Position numbers and translations under genes: made by a program
The notes under the pieces: model-generated
Databases searched by the model: none
Seen by the model: the letters and a program-made list of their open reading frames with translations, nothing else
Told to the model about the DNA's origin: nothing
Assembly: GCA_902406105.1 (NCBI GenBank)
Contig: CABPCP010000003.1
Span: 1 to 64,000 of the forward strand
DNA length: 64,000 bases
Direction of reading: 5' to 3'
DNA from: an uncultured Mordavella sp.
Lineage (GTDB): Bacteria > Bacillota > Clostridia > Lachnospirales > Lachnospiraceae
Shown: one piece after another, positions 6,963 to 17,089 of the stretch
How the letters are laid out: each line of letters begins with the position of its first letter
How positions within the stretch are numbered: the stretch's first letter is position 1

Positions 6963-8759
6963 CTATTCTTCCTCTTTTTCTTCTACTACCGTGATCCCCA
7001 GTTCATCCAACTGCTCTTTGGTGACTCTGGCCGGCGCCTCGGTCATTAAGTCGGAGGCATCTTTTACCTTCGGGAAGGCGATCACGTCCCGGATGCTGTC
7101 CTCCTTGGCCATCAGCATGACCAGACGGTCCAGTCCGTAAGCCAATCCCGCGTGAGGCGGCACTCCATATTTGAATGCGGTCAAAAGGAAGCCAAACTGA
7201 GCCTGGGCCTGCTCTTCTGTAAATCCAAGGACCTCAAACATCTTATTCTGTACCTCCGGATTGAAGATCCTGACGCTTCCGCCTCCGATCTCATTTCCAT
7301 TCAGCACGATATCGTAGGCCTTTGCCCGGACTCTTCCCGGATCACTGTCGATATACTGCAGATCTTCCTCCATAGGCATGGTAAATGGATGATGCATAGC
7401 TGTAAACCGGTTCTGTTCCTCGCTCCACTCAAGAAGCGGGAATTCTGTGATCCACAGGAACTTATACTCGCTCTTGTCCAAAAGCTCCATCTGGCGCGCC
7501 AGCTCCAGACGCAGGGCGCCCAGTGAATCCCAGACGATCTTTTTCTTATCCGCCGCAAACAGGAGAAGGTCTCCGCTCTCTCCTTCCATAGCCTGGATCA
7601 GAGCGCTCATTTCTTCCTCTTTCATGAATTTCGCAAAAGAGGATTTCACCGTCCCGTCTTCCTGGATGGCAATATAAGCCAGCCCCTTTGCCCCGTAATC
7701 CTTCACAAAGCTTACCAGCTTATCGATTTTCTTTCTTGGCATCCCGCCCTGTCCTTTGGCGTTGATGCCCCGTACAGTTCCGCCGTCCTCAATGGCGCCT
7801 TTAAATACCCCGAACTCACAGTCTCTTACCACTTCTGTCACATCGCGCAGTTCCATGCCAAACCGGATATCCGGTTTATCAGATCCAAACCGGTCCATGG
7901 CCTCCTGCCATGTCATCCGGGGAATAGGAAGTTCCACCTTCACACCCAGCACTTTCTCAAAAAGATATGCCAGAAGCCGCTCATTGACATCGATCACATC
8001 GTCCACGTCTACGAAAGACATCTCCATATCGATCTGGGTAAACTCCGGCTGACGGTCCGCTCTCAAATCTTCGTCCCGGAAACATTTGGCAAGCTGAAAA
8101 TACCGGTCGCATCCGGAACACATCAGAAGCTGCTTAAAAATCTGGGGCGACTGGGGCAGGGCATAGAAACTTCCCTGATGGATCCGGCTGGGTACCAGAT
8201 AATCCCTGGCTCCTTCCGGAGTACTTCCAATGAGTATCGGAGTCTCGATTTCCAGGAACCCTTCCTCTGCCAGGAACTGCCGGGTCAGGGTAGCAACCTG
8301 GCTGCGCATCAGGAGATTGCGCTGAAGATCCGGTCTCCTCAGATCCAGATAGCGGTATTTCAAGCGCACTTCCTCTTTCGTCTTAGAGTTCTCCTCAATC
8401 GGAAAAGGAGGTGTCTCTGATTCAGAAAGAACCCTCAGTTCTTCCGGGATCACCTCGATCTCTCCCGTTTTCAGATTCTCATTGACAGCGCCGGAACGTT
8501 TCTCCACAGTTCCGACAACCGCCACCACATATTCTGCTCTTAATCTTGCCGCCTTCTCAATGAGCGCCGCGTCTGTCTTTCCTTCTTCGCACACCACCTG
8601 GATGATACCGGAGCGGTCCCGCACATCGGTAAACACCAGTCCGCCTTTATTTCTGTTCTTCTGGACCCATCCCATGATGGTCACAGTCTTTCCGATATCG
8701 CCGCTTCCCAGTTCTCCGCAGCGGTGTGTCCGTTTTAATCCTTGCATTGACTCTGCCAT
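6963..8759 (-). CDS. aspS: Aspartyl-tRNA synthetase
   Basis: This 598-residue class II synthetase charges tRNA-Asp. The N-terminal OB fold for the anticodon begins near residue 18 (GWVQKNRNKGGLVFTDVRDRSG). Class II motif 2 appears as FRDEDLRADRQPEFTQIDMEMSF, and motif 3 as GLAYGLDRLVML. The bacterial-type insertion (GAD) domain lies in the middle, as in all bacterial AspRS of about 590 residues. It is downstream of hisS with a gap of 49 bases, the common hisS-aspS order of Firmicutes. The ATG at 8759 has AGAGGAA upstream. Whether it is discriminating or also charges tRNA-Asn cannot be told here. Confidence 0.97.
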   Translation of the reverse strand: MAESMQGLKRTHRCGELGSGDIGKTVTIMGWVQKNRNKGGLVFTDVRDRSGIIQVVCEEGKTDAALIEKAARLRAEYVVAVVGTVEKRSGAVNENLKTGEIEVIPEELRVLSESETPPFPIEENSKTKEEVRLKYRYLDLRRPDLQRNLLMRSQVATLTRQFLAEEGFLEIETPILIGSTPEGARDYLVPSRIHQGSFYALPQSPQIFKQLLMCSGCDRYFQLAKCFRDEDLRADRQPEFTQIDMEMSFVDVDDVIDVNERLLAYLFEKVLGVKVELPIPRMTWQEAMDRFGSDKPDIRFGMELRDVTEVVRDCEFGVFKGAIEDGGTVRGINAKGQGGMPRKKIDKLVSFVKDYGAKGLAYIAIQEDGTVKSSFAKFMKEEEMSALIQAMEGESGDLLLFAADKKKIVWDSLGALRLELARQMELLDKSEYKFLWITEFPLLEWSEEQNRFTAMHHPFTMPMEEDLQYIDSDPGRVRAKAYDIVLNGNEIGGGSVRIFNPEVQNKMFEVLGFTEEQAQAQFGFLLTAFKYGVPPHAGLAYGLDRLVMLMAKEDSIRDVIAFPKVKDASDLMTEAPARVTKEQLDELGITVVEEKEEE

Positions 8760-8808
8760 ATCTTTATTCCTCTCTCTTTCCCTTCTCTATGGTCTCACCG
8801 ACTCTTTG

Positions 8809-10074
8809 CTATATTCTGTCCACAGAATCGCTGTAACAGTCTGTGATCTCCTCATAGCCTTCCTCCAGCAGCTGCTCCTTCTGGAATTTCTTATTCTTCT
8901 TCATCTTGGCGATCAGCACCTGATATCCCTGCTCCCGCTCTTCTTTGGCCTTCGCCAGCACCTTCAACAGGCCCTCTGACGGCAGGTTTTTATCCAGCAG
9001 ATAGGCTTTCTTAGGCCGTTTCTTTGGAACCTGGTAGCCTTGTTCCAGCAAAAGCATGACAATCCGCTCAAATCCGATAGAGAAACCGCAGGCCGGCGTA
9101 TCCTGTCCGGTAAACTTTCCGATCATCTTATCGTAGCGCCCGCCTCCTGCTACAGAACCCCCAAAATCATCCATCACCACTTCAAAGATCGTCCCCGTAT
9201 AATAGGACTGGCCCCGCACCAGGGTAGGCGTAAATTTCAGCCGGAACTCACACTCCTTGGCCGCCTCCACACAGGACATAATGCGCTCCAGGCTATTCGC
9301 CACCTCATCCGGCAAGCAGTCTCCCAGGATCTCCTTGAGGCTCTTCACGCCGTTTACATCTTCCGCCACCTGGTCGAACAATCCCAGATAAGTATCTACC
9401 TGTTCCGCCGTATATCCCAGTTCCTGCATTTCTGCCGCCACGCCGTCTTTGCCGATCTTGTCCATCTTGTCCAGACATACAAAGACCTCATCATAATCTT
9501 CCTCCTGGAAGCCGCTGTAAGCCGCCATGGCTCTCAAGATCCCCCGGTCGTTGATACACACGGTAAAATTCTTGAAGTCCAGTTTGCCCAGCATAGCGGT
9601 AGTGGCCAGGATCAGTTCAATCTCTGCCAGTTCCCCAGGTTCTCCCAAAATGTCGATATCACACTGGGTAAACTGGCGGAACCTTCCCCTCTGGGGACGG
9701 TCTGCCCGCCACACACTGCCGATCTGCATCGCTTTAAAAGGAGCCGGCAGCTCATTGGCATGGCCCGCGTAGTACCGGGCCAGAGGGACCGTCAGATCAT
9801 ACCGGAGGCCAGAGTCCGCCAGATCGTTCTCCTCTTTGGCTTCCTGGATCTTCAGCTTTTCTCCCCGCTTCATGATCTTAAAGATCAGCTTTTCATTGTC
9901 TCCCCCCTGCTTGCTGCACAGATTCTCGATATGCTCCACACAGGGAGTCTCCATAGATTGAAACCCGTAAGTTTTGTAAGTATCTTTGATCAGTCCGATC
10001 ACGTAATCCCGGATTTCCATTTCTTCCGGCATAATATCCTTCATCCCTGTGACCGGCTTCTTTTTCAGCGCCAT
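8809..10074 (-). CDS. hisS: Histidyl-tRNA synthetase
   Basis: This class II synthetase of about 421 residues is specific for tRNA-His. It has LRYDLTVPLARYYA (motif 2 region), the histidine-binding blocks RGQSYYTG and GGSVAGGGRYD, and GFSIGFERIVML (motif 3). The C-terminal anticodon-binding region is recognisable but shortish. I chose the ATG at 10074, which is seven bases after AAGGAG; the ATG at 10080 would leave only one base. It overlaps the end of hemZ by 10 bases, so it is probably cotranscribed with it. Confidence 0.96.
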   Translation of the reverse strand: MALKKKPVTGMKDIMPEEMEIRDYVIGLIKDTYKTYGFQSMETPCVEHIENLCSKQGGDNEKLIFKIMKRGEKLKIQEAKEENDLADSGLRYDLTVPLARYYAGHANELPAPFKAMQIGSVWRADRPQRGRFRQFTQCDIDILGEPGELAEIELILATTAMLGKLDFKNFTVCINDRGILRAMAAYSGFQEEDYDEVFVCLDKMDKIGKDGVAAEMQELGYTAEQVDTYLGLFDQVAEDVNGVKSLKEILGDCLPDEVANSLERIMSCVEAAKECEFRLKFTPTLVRGQSYYTGTIFEVVMDDFGGSVAGGGRYDKMIGKFTGQDTPACGFSIGFERIVMLLLEQGYQVPKKRPKKAYLLDKNLPSEGLLKVLAKAKEEREQGYQVLIAKMKKNKKFQKEQLLEEGYEEITDCYSDSVDRI

Positions 10075-11519
10075 AACCATTCTCCTTTTCGCTCTATCAT
10101 CTCCCTCACCCGTCGGATATAGGCATCAATGGCCTTCACATTCTCCAGGCGGATCAGGTTCGTCTTCTTTTGCTTCTTTCCCTCCGGATTTACTACAGGC
10201 TCCTTGAATACCAGTTTCGTAGAAGCCCCTGCTCCGGCGGCAATGATGGATTGTTTTTCCTCCATAATAAGTATATTGTATATTCCCGCTTTGTCAACCT
10301 TTGCATAGCCCGTGTTCTCAAAATTCCCGGCAATATTCTTCTGCCGGTAGAGGTAATAGGGCGTCATCCCCATCCTGCCGGCGCTTTTTTCTGCCGCTTC
10401 CAGCATAGCTGAGATCTCCTCCGGTCCCGCGTCCCGGCTTTCCCTGCCGGGAACGTAACCGTCCTGCCCCATCTTGGCCGCCCGCTTCACCGCGAGAGAA
10501 TGGACCGTCAGGCTGTCCGGGCCAAGCGCTTCCAGCTTCGCCAGAGTATCCTCCATATCCGCCAGCCTCTCTCCAGGCAGTCCGGCGATCACGTCCATGT
10601 TGATATTGTCAAATCCTTCTTCCCGCGCCATATGATATGCAGAAAGGATCTCCTCCACCTGATGGCGCCTTCCGATCCGATCCAGAGTCTTTTGCTGCAT
10701 GCTCTGAGGATTGATCGAAATCCGGGTCACTCCATGGCTCCGTATCACTCTGAGTTTCTCTTTTGTAATGCTGTCCGGCCGTCCCGCCTCTACCGTATAT
10801 TCCAGCAGATGGTCCCTGGGAAAGATTTCATCGATCCAGGACAGCAGCCGCTCCAACTGATCTTCATTCAGGCTGGTGGGCGTGCCTCCCCCAAAATAAA
10901 TGGTATTCAGCTTCTTTCCATCTGAAGCGCTCCCAATAAATTCCAATTCCCTGCGGAGCGCTTCCAGATAAGGTTCCACAAAGTTTCCCCACTGATCCAG
11001 AGAACCGGAACTAAAAGAGCAGTAAGTACAAACGGTGGGACAAAATGGAATCCCCACATACAGACTGTACCCGTCCTGATAATCCAGCCGGTCCAGCAGT
11101 TCCTTTTCCCGCCGGACAATATCCCAGGATACTTCCGCCTTCTTTCTGCTCACCAGGTATTCCCCTGTGAACCAGGACAGAAAATCCTGGCGTTCCATGC
11201 CTTCCTCCAGTTTTCCCATCGCCAGCTTTGTAGGCCGCACTCCCGTCAATATGCCCCAGGCCAGCGTCCTTCCCGTCTCCGCCGATAATACTCTGTAAAG
11301 CCGCTGGTCCATCAGGTGTTTCTGGGTTTTTCGATCCAAGAACCGCTCCTGTTCTTCCTGATCCAGTTCCAGCCTTTTCCCCGACGGCAGAAAAAGGATA
11401 ACATAATGAGAGGCTTTTTCCTCTACCGAAGCTTCGACCGTCTCCGATGGATAAAAAGCCTTCCCTATATGATACGCGTTATAAACATAAGTCTCTTTCC
11501 GACAAAGGATCTTAAACAT
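10065..11519 (-). CDS. hemZ: Oxygen-independent coproporphyrinogen III dehydrogenase HemZ (radical SAM)
   Basis: This 484-residue protein has the radical-SAM cluster motif CPTVCTYC (C-x3-C-x2-C) near residue 175, then FGGGTPTSL and the later SAM-barrel blocks typical of the HemN/HemZ family. The roughly 160-residue N-terminal extension before the SAM motif separates HemZ from HemN and HemW. It is expected to decarboxylate coproporphyrinogen III without oxygen. No other haem genes are in the window. The gene sits in the relA-MBL-hemZ-hisS-aspS run common in Clostridia. Its 3' end overlaps hisS. Confidence 0.92.
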   Translation of the reverse strand: MFKILCRKETYVYNAYHIGKAFYPSETVEASVEEKASHYVILFLPSGKRLELDQEEQERFLDRKTQKHLMDQRLYRVLSAETGRTLAWGILTGVRPTKLAMGKLEEGMERQDFLSWFTGEYLVSRKKAEVSWDIVRREKELLDRLDYQDGYSLYVGIPFCPTVCTYCSFSSGSLDQWGNFVEPYLEALRRELEFIGSASDGKKLNTIYFGGGTPTSLNEDQLERLLSWIDEIFPRDHLLEYTVEAGRPDSITKEKLRVIRSHGVTRISINPQSMQQKTLDRIGRRHQVEEILSAYHMAREEGFDNINMDVIAGLPGERLADMEDTLAKLEALGPDSLTVHSLAVKRAAKMGQDGYVPGRESRDAGPEEISAMLEAAEKSAGRMGMTPYYLYRQKNIAGNFENTGYAKVDKAGIYNILIMEEKQSIIAAGAGASTKLVFKEPVVNPEGKKQKKTNLIRLENVKAIDAYIRRVREMIERKGEWLWR

Positions 11520-11528
11520 AGGCTCCCC

Positions 11529-12161
11529 CTACAGATATGGATTATGATCCCGCTCATAGCCAATGGTAGTCTCTCCCATATGCCCTGGATATACCACCGT
11601 CTCATCGGGAAGCGGCAGCAATTTCTCCCGGATGGAACGGAGCAGATCCAGCGTACTGCTGTTTGGGAAGTCCGTCCTTCCCACAGAAGCCTGGAACAGG
11701 GTGTCTCCGCTGAACAACACCTGTTCGGACGCCGCGTAATAGCAGCATCCGCCTCTGGTGTGCCCCGGAGTGTGGAGCACCTGGAACTGAAAGCCGGCCA
11801 AAGACAGGATCTGTCCGTCTTCTACACTCTGAGCGCCTGAGAAAGTAAAGCCCGCCGTATATGCAGAAGACAGATTCAATTTCGGATCTGTCAGGATCTC
11901 CTGGTCTTCTTCCTCCACATATACCGGAACATCCCACAGCTTTAACAGCGCATCCAGCCCCATCGTATGGTCGAAATGCCCATGGGTAAGGAGCACTGCC
12001 TCCACGGTAAGGCCGTCTCTTTCCACCGCTTCTGTCAGCGCCTTTGGGACCGCGGCCGGATCTACGATCACAGCTTGATGGGTTTCTACATTACTCACCA
12101 GATAACAGTTGGTGCTGATGATTCCTGTCACAAATTTCTCGATCTTCATTGTCTTTCCCAT
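11529..12161 (-). CDS. MBL-fold metallo-hydrolase (glyoxalase II-like)
   Basis: This 210-residue protein has the metal-binding motif HGHFDH near residue 60, then HTPGHTRGG and FSGDTLF, which supply the other histidine and aspartate ligands of a two-metal site. Size and motifs fit the small glyoxalase-II-like group usually found beside relA in Firmicutes. The true substrate is unknown; a thioester or lactone is likely from the family. The ATG at 12161 has AAAGGAG six bases upstream. It lies 10 bases after relA and 9 before hemZ. Confidence 0.9.
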   Translation of the reverse strand: MGKTMKIEKFVTGIISTNCYLVSNVETHQAVIVDPAAVPKALTEAVERDGLTVEAVLLTHGHFDHTMGLDALLKLWDVPVYVEEEDQEILTDPKLNLSSAYTAGFTFSGAQSVEDGQILSLAGFQFQVLHTPGHTRGGCCYYAASEQVLFSGDTLFQASVGRTDFPNSSTLDLLRSIREKLLPLPDETVVYPGHMGETTIGYERDHNPYL

Positions 12162-12171
12162 AATCTCTCCT

Positions 12172-14520
12172 TTATCCCGTTGTCCGGGTAATATCGATCA
12201 CGCCTTCCAGCTGCCGGAGTTTTTTCACTACCCGGCCCAGTTCTTCTCTGTTATGGACGATGAAACCGGTCTCGATCGTGGCCGTCCCCTGCTTACTGGT
12301 GCGTACATTCATAGACTTCACGTCTACATCCGCCTCTGTAAAGATACGGGACATTTCCATCAGAAGCCCCTGCCGGTCATTGGCGTACATTTTGATCTCC
12401 GCCAGGTACTGGCCTCCTGATTCTTCCGCCACTTCGCTCTCCCACTCCGCATCGATCAGCCTGGCCCTTTCCGCCTCTGTCAGGTGCAGCATGTTCACAC
12501 AATCCGTTCGATGGATAGACAGTCCCCGGCCTCTGGTGACAAAACCTACGATCTCATCTCCCGGTACCGGGTTGCAGCACCGTGAGAAGCGTACCGCCAT
12601 ATCATCGATGCCCTTGACCACGATACCGCTCTTGGACTTGGCAATGTGGACCTTGTGCTTGGAAGCTTCCGCTACTCGCTCCAATACTACCTCATCGGTG
12701 ATCTCCTGTTTATGTTCCTTGCCGTACTCTTCCACCAGACGGTTGACCACCTGGCCTTCCTTCAATCCGCCGTGGCCGACCGCGGCAAGGACAGAATCCC
12801 AGTCCCGAAAACCATATTTCTTTTGGACGATCTCCTGATATCTCGTCTGCAGGATATCCGAGGCATTGATTCCTTTGGCTTTGCAATAAGCGCCGATCAG
12901 TTCCTTTCCTTTTACAATATTACTTTCTTTAAATTCCTTTTTAAACCACTGGTTGATCTTGTTTTTTGCCTGGGTACTTTTCACGATCCCAAGCCAGTCC
13001 CTGCTCGGTCCTCTGGAATTCTGGGACGTCAGGATCTCAATGCGGTCTCCGTTCTGGATCTTGTAGTCGATATTGACCAGTTTCCCATTGACTCTGGCTC
13101 CCACCATTTTATTTCCCACCGCGCTGTGGATGGCATAGGCAAAGTCGATCGGGGTAGAGCCGTTGGGCAGGTTCTTCACATCGCCCTGCGGGGTAAAGCA
13201 ATACACGTCTTCTGCGAAAAGATCTAAATCTCCTTTGATCAGGTTAAGAAATTCCCGGTTGTCCGACATGTCTCTCTGCCACTCCAGAATCTGCCTGAGC
13301 CAGCTTAGTTTTTCTTCTTCCTGAGCCTCCACGCTCTTCTTGCCGTCATTGGATTCCTTATATTTCCAGTGGGCCGCAATACCATATTCCGCGGTTTTAT
13401 GCATCTCCTGCGTCCGGATCTGGATTTCAAAAGGCTGTCCCACGGAGCTCATCAATGTGGTGTGCAGCGACTGGTACATATTGGGTTTCGGCATAGCGAT
13501 ATAATCCTTGAACCGCCCCGGGATCGGGGTATAGAGCTCATGGATAACGCCCAACGCCGCGTAGCAGTCCTTTACCGAATCCACAATGATCCGCACCGCA
13601 AACAGATCATAGATCTGATCTACCGTTTTATCCTGATTCACCATCTTCCGATAGATGCTGAAAAAGTGTTTGACCCGTCCGTTGACTTCCGCCTTAATAT
13701 TGGCGTTTTTCATATGATCGGATACTTCTTTGACGATCTGTTCGACAAACTCCTCTCTCTCCGTCTTCCGCGCGTTGATCTGCCGTACCAGATCAAAGAA
13801 CACCTCTGGCTGGGAGTATTTCAAAGCCAGATCGTCCAGTTCCGTTTTGATTTTAGAGATACCAAGCCTCTGGGCGATAGGCGCATAGATATCCATTGTC
13901 TCTTTCGCCTTTTCTTTCTGCTTCTCCGGCGTCATAAACTGCAGAGTCCGCATATTATGGAGCCGGTCTGCCAGTTTGATGATGATGACCCGGATATCTT
14001 TGGCCATGGCCAGGAACATCTTCCTTAGATTCTCCGCCTGCACTTCCAGCTTATCAGAGGAATAGGACAGCCTGCCCAGTTTTGTAACGCCATCTACCAA
14101 AAGCGCCACTTCTTCTCCGAATACTTCTTTGATCTCCTCTTCACTTACCTGGGTATCTTCCACCACATCGTGGAGCATCCCCGCGGCAATGGTCTCTTTA
14201 TCCATCTCCAGGTCAGCCAGGATGATCGCTACCCATAAAGGATGGATGATATATGGCTCTCCCGATTTCCTGCACTGATCCCCGTGAGCCTTCTTTGCCG
14301 TCTCATACGCCTTTTTGATCATGCTGACGTCAGTGGACGGATGGTATTTCCGAATACGGGCGATTAACATGTCATAAAGCTGGTCTGGATCTTCATAATC
14401 GCCTGGCGCTTTTACCGCGTGTCCGTCCACGATCTCAAGTCCTTCTGACATGTCTTTCATCACGGATTCCGGCGCGATGCGGTCATCCAGAGATTCATAA
14501 GTCGTGATTCTCCCTGACAT
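12172..14520 (-). CDS. relA: Bifunctional (p)ppGpp synthetase/hydrolase (RelA/SpoT homologue)
   Basis: This 782-residue long RSH protein has all domains. The hydrolase HD domain has H117-D118 in HDVVEDT. The synthetase domain has YQSLHT and AEYGIAAHWKYKE. The TGS domain starts near DVKNLPNGSTPIDFAYAIHS, a zinc-finger region has CCNPVPGDEIVGF, and the ACT domain lies at the C terminus (TFDRQGLL-like region and VKSMNVRTSKQG). An intact HD motif suggests both synthesis and breakdown of the stringent-response alarmone. AGGAGG lies just upstream of the ATG. Confidence 0.96.
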   Translation of the reverse strand: MSGRITTYESLDDRIAPESVMKDMSEGLEIVDGHAVKAPGDYEDPDQLYDMLIARIRKYHPSTDVSMIKKAYETAKKAHGDQCRKSGEPYIIHPLWVAIILADLEMDKETIAAGMLHDVVEDTQVSEEEIKEVFGEEVALLVDGVTKLGRLSYSSDKLEVQAENLRKMFLAMAKDIRVIIIKLADRLHNMRTLQFMTPEKQKEKAKETMDIYAPIAQRLGISKIKTELDDLALKYSQPEVFFDLVRQINARKTEREEFVEQIVKEVSDHMKNANIKAEVNGRVKHFFSIYRKMVNQDKTVDQIYDLFAVRIIVDSVKDCYAALGVIHELYTPIPGRFKDYIAMPKPNMYQSLHTTLMSSVGQPFEIQIRTQEMHKTAEYGIAAHWKYKESNDGKKSVEAQEEEKLSWLRQILEWQRDMSDNREFLNLIKGDLDLFAEDVYCFTPQGDVKNLPNGSTPIDFAYAIHSAVGNKMVGARVNGKLVNIDYKIQNGDRIEILTSQNSRGPSRDWLGIVKSTQAKNKINQWFKKEFKESNIVKGKELIGAYCKAKGINASDILQTRYQEIVQKKYGFRDWDSVLAAVGHGGLKEGQVVNRLVEEYGKEHKQEITDEVVLERVAEASKHKVHIAKSKSGIVVKGIDDMAVRFSRCCNPVPGDEIVGFVTRGRGLSIHRTDCVNMLHLTEAERARLIDAEWESEVAEESGGQYLAEIKMYANDRQGLLMEMSRIFTEADVDVKSMNVRTSKQGTATIETGFIVHNREELGRVVKKLRQLEGVIDITRTTG

Positions 14521-14598
14521 ATTAATGCCTCCTTTCTTCTTTCATGACTTTCTCTGCCGCTTCCGGCACAACAACACTTTCCCGGAATTGGCAGGAGA

Positions 14599-15123
14599 CT
14601 ATTTCCCAGGATAAATGATCACAGAGTCCACGTCATATCCTTGCAGTCTCTTTCTTCCTTCCAACCCCGCAAGTTCCATCAGGAACACGGTCTTTACTAC
14701 TTTTCCTCCCAGTCCCTCGATCAGTTTGATCATTGCCTCATTGGTACCGCCTGTAGCGATAAGATCATCAATGATCACTACTTTCTGACCTTCTTTCACA
14801 GAGTCTCTGTGCATCTCCAGCTCTGCTGTCCCATACTCCAGATCATACTGGATAGATACGGTCTCGCACGGCAGTTTGCCCTTCTTGCGGATCGGAATAA
14901 ACGGTTTATGCAGATTATAGGCGATAGGCACGCCAAAGATAAATCCTCTGGACTCCGGCCCTACGATCAAATCAAAATCTACTCCTTCCAGCTTTTTCTG
15001 CATCAGGTCGATGGCCAGGCGCAGTCCGTCCGCATCCTGGAGCACACTGGTAACATCCCGGAAAATAATCCCCGGCTCCGGGAAATCCGGGATACTTCTT
15101 ACATATTCCTCGATTGATTTCAT
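14599..15123 (-). CDS. apt: Adenine phosphoribosyltransferase
   Basis: This 174-residue purine-salvage enzyme converts adenine and PRPP to AMP. The PRPP-binding loop is VVIIDDLIATGGT near residues 119-131, and the family block GPESRGFIFG lies near residue 57. Length matches bacterial Apt. It lies between recJ and relA on the same strand, the conserved recJ-apt-relA order of Gram-positive bacteria. That order links purine salvage with the ppGpp enzyme. Confidence 0.97.
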   Translation of the reverse strand: MKSIEEYVRSIPDFPEPGIIFRDVTSVLQDADGLRLAIDLMQKKLEGVDFDLIVGPESRGFIFGVPIAYNLHKPFIPIRKKGKLPCETVSIQYDLEYGTAELEMHRDSVKEGQKVVIIDDLIATGGTNEAMIKLIEGLGGKVVKTVFLMELAGLEGRKRLQGYDVDSVIIYPGK

Positions 15124-15218
15124 GGTATCCTCTCCAATTTTCTCTCCATAATCCTAAATACCGGGGCAAAAAAGCTATTTTACCCACATGATACCTTTTA
15201 GTATAACATTTATAGCGC

Positions 15219-16979
15219 TTACTGACAATGGGTGATCACGATCTGCAGGCTTTTCCTCCCCATATATTCATTGATTCCCGGATAATAAGCGATCATCATC
15301 CTGGCTTCCGGTTCTTTTCCATCCAGGAATCTCTCAGCAAAGCCATGCCCGTATTTTTCCTCCAGGCATGTTTTAAATTTCTCAATACCGCCGAAATATA
15401 GCGCGTCTATTTTTACGCCCCCGCCATCTTCCGCCTGCATTTTCAGCACATTCCTGTTTTTCCCCAGTATCCTCAGCTTGGAAAGCGCCGCCTCTCTTAT
15501 GGCAAACACTGGTTTTGTATTCCCTTTCCCAAAGGGTTCCAGAATTTTCAATTCTTCAATAAACTTCTCCGTCACACAGGAAAGGGGAAGTTCCATATCG
15601 ATAACAACTTTTTCCATCAGATCCGCCTCTTCCAGAGTACAATTACTATTCAGCGCCTGGCGGAGCCGACCTGCGTTTTCCTTTTTCAGGGACAGGCCCG
15701 CCGCCAGTCTGTGGCCTCCGTACCGTTCCAAAAGATCCCCGCAGCGGTTCAGCTCTTCATACATGGAATACGCTTCGATGGAACGTCCCGATCCTTTTAC
15801 TCCTTCTTCCCCGTCTGTCAGCACAAACACCGGACGCCAATACCTCTCCCGCAGTCTTCCCGCCACGATTCCCGCCAGGCTCTCATGGCAGTCCGGCAGA
15901 TAGACCACCAGCACTTTATCTTTCAAAAGGTCCGTATCTTCAATCTGACGGCAGGCTTCCTCAACCGCCTTTTCCGTCATCTCTTTCCGGCTGTCATTAA
16001 GAGCCTTCAGGTCTCCCGCCAAGATCGCGGCCTCTTTGCGGGTTTTGGCTCTAAGAAGCGCCAAAGACCGTTTGGCCGTATCCAGCCGGCCTCCCGCGTT
16101 CAGGCAGGGACCCAGCACAAATCCAATATGATAGGCGCTGATATGCTTCTTATCCAGTCCTGTACATTCGATCAGAGCATTCAATCCCGGATTCTGAGTC
16201 CTGCCAAGCATGGCTAGTCCTTCTTTGACAAAGATCCGGTTCTCATCTGTCAGATCCATCACATCTCCCACGGTAGCGATGGCCACATTGACGATCAGGT
16301 CGTCCAGGTCTTCCGAATCCCTGCCGGAAGCCTCGTATAAGGCTTCCATCAGCTTATAGGCCACTGCCGCGCCGCAAAGTCCCTGAAAGGGATATCCGCA
16401 GTCTTCCCGTTTCGGGTCAATGACCGCGTCTCCCGGAGGAAGACGGTACTGCTTCTCCCCGTCTATTTCCTCATAAGGGACCTCATGATGGTCGGTTACC
16501 AGCATTGTCATGCCAAGCCGTTTTCCATAAGCGATCTCTTCCGCGGCAGCGATGCCGTTATCACAGGTCAAGACCGTATCCACCCCTTCCTGATAAGCCC
16601 GCTCCACCAGTTCTATATTTAATCCGTAGCCGTCTCTGATCCGGTCCGGAATGTCGCTGTCCACGTCCGCTCCCATTCTTTCCAGGCCTTCCAGAAGGAT
16701 ATACGCGGCGTTCACCCCATCAATATCATAATCTCCTATGATCCGGATCTTCTTTCCTTCTTCTATCTTCTCCCGCAGGATATCTACCGCCCGGTCCATA
16801 TCCCGCATCAGCATCCCATCATGCAGATCTAGGAGAGATCCGTTCAGATACTGTTCTATCTGATCCTCTCCCTGTACTTCCCGGTTCCGGATCAGACAGG
16901 CCAGTCTGGGACTGATCTGAAATTTTTCACTCGCGGCCTGGAAATCCCCGCCTTTTCTAAGCAGAACCCATCGTTCCAT
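15219..16979 (-). CDS. recJ: Single-stranded-DNA-specific exonuclease RecJ
   Basis: This 586-residue DHH-family 5'-3' exonuclease has motif I as DYDIDG near residue 100, motif III as VTDHHEVP near 180 and a DHHA1 domain with NAGGR near 320. The C-terminal OB-like region is present. The metal-binding Asp and His residues are intact. The protein is at the short end for RecJ; many Firmicutes enzymes are 700-800 residues with an extra C-terminal domain. It acts in recombination and repair. Confidence 0.93.
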   Translation of the reverse strand: MERWVLLRKGGDFQAASEKFQISPRLACLIRNREVQGEDQIEQYLNGSLLDLHDGMLMRDMDRAVDILREKIEEGKKIRIIGDYDIDGVNAAYILLEGLERMGADVDSDIPDRIRDGYGLNIELVERAYQEGVDTVLTCDNGIAAAEEIAYGKRLGMTMLVTDHHEVPYEEIDGEKQYRLPPGDAVIDPKREDCGYPFQGLCGAAVAYKLMEALYEASGRDSEDLDDLIVNVAIATVGDVMDLTDENRIFVKEGLAMLGRTQNPGLNALIECTGLDKKHISAYHIGFVLGPCLNAGGRLDTAKRSLALLRAKTRKEAAILAGDLKALNDSRKEMTEKAVEEACRQIEDTDLLKDKVLVVYLPDCHESLAGIVAGRLRERYWRPVFVLTDGEEGVKGSGRSIEAYSMYEELNRCGDLLERYGGHRLAAGLSLKKENAGRLRQALNSNCTLEEADLMEKVVIDMELPLSCVTEKFIEELKILEPFGKGNTKPVFAIREAALSKLRILGKNRNVLKMQAEDGGGVKIDALYFGGIEKFKTCLEEKYGHGFAERFLDGKEPEARMMIAYYPGINEYMGRKSLQIVITHCQ

Positions 16980-17037
16980 TTTCTTCCTCCATCAGACTTT
17001 TCCCTGCTCCTACACTGTTTTTCCATTCTTGCATCAG

Positions 17038-17065
17038 AAAACAGCCATGGCCGGAAAATGGCTGT
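17038..17065 (-). terminator. Probable terminator after secDF
   Basis: ACAGCCAT and ATGGCTGT form an eight-base-pair stem with a short loop, followed on the minus strand by TTTTCTG. The T run is short, so strength is uncertain. Confidence 0.55.
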
Positions 17066-17089
17066 GGCTGCTTTCTTCTTAGCCTGTGA

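Noticed and set aside
8760..8808. T-box or other tRNA-sensing leader before aspS or hisS
   Set aside because: The gap is only about 50 bases and hisS overlaps hemZ, so there is no room for a T-box structure.
9040..10122. Open frame of 360 codons on the plus strand opposite hisS
   Set aside because: No family likeness or ribosome binding site, and complete overlap with hisS. Codon bias of the true gene explains it.
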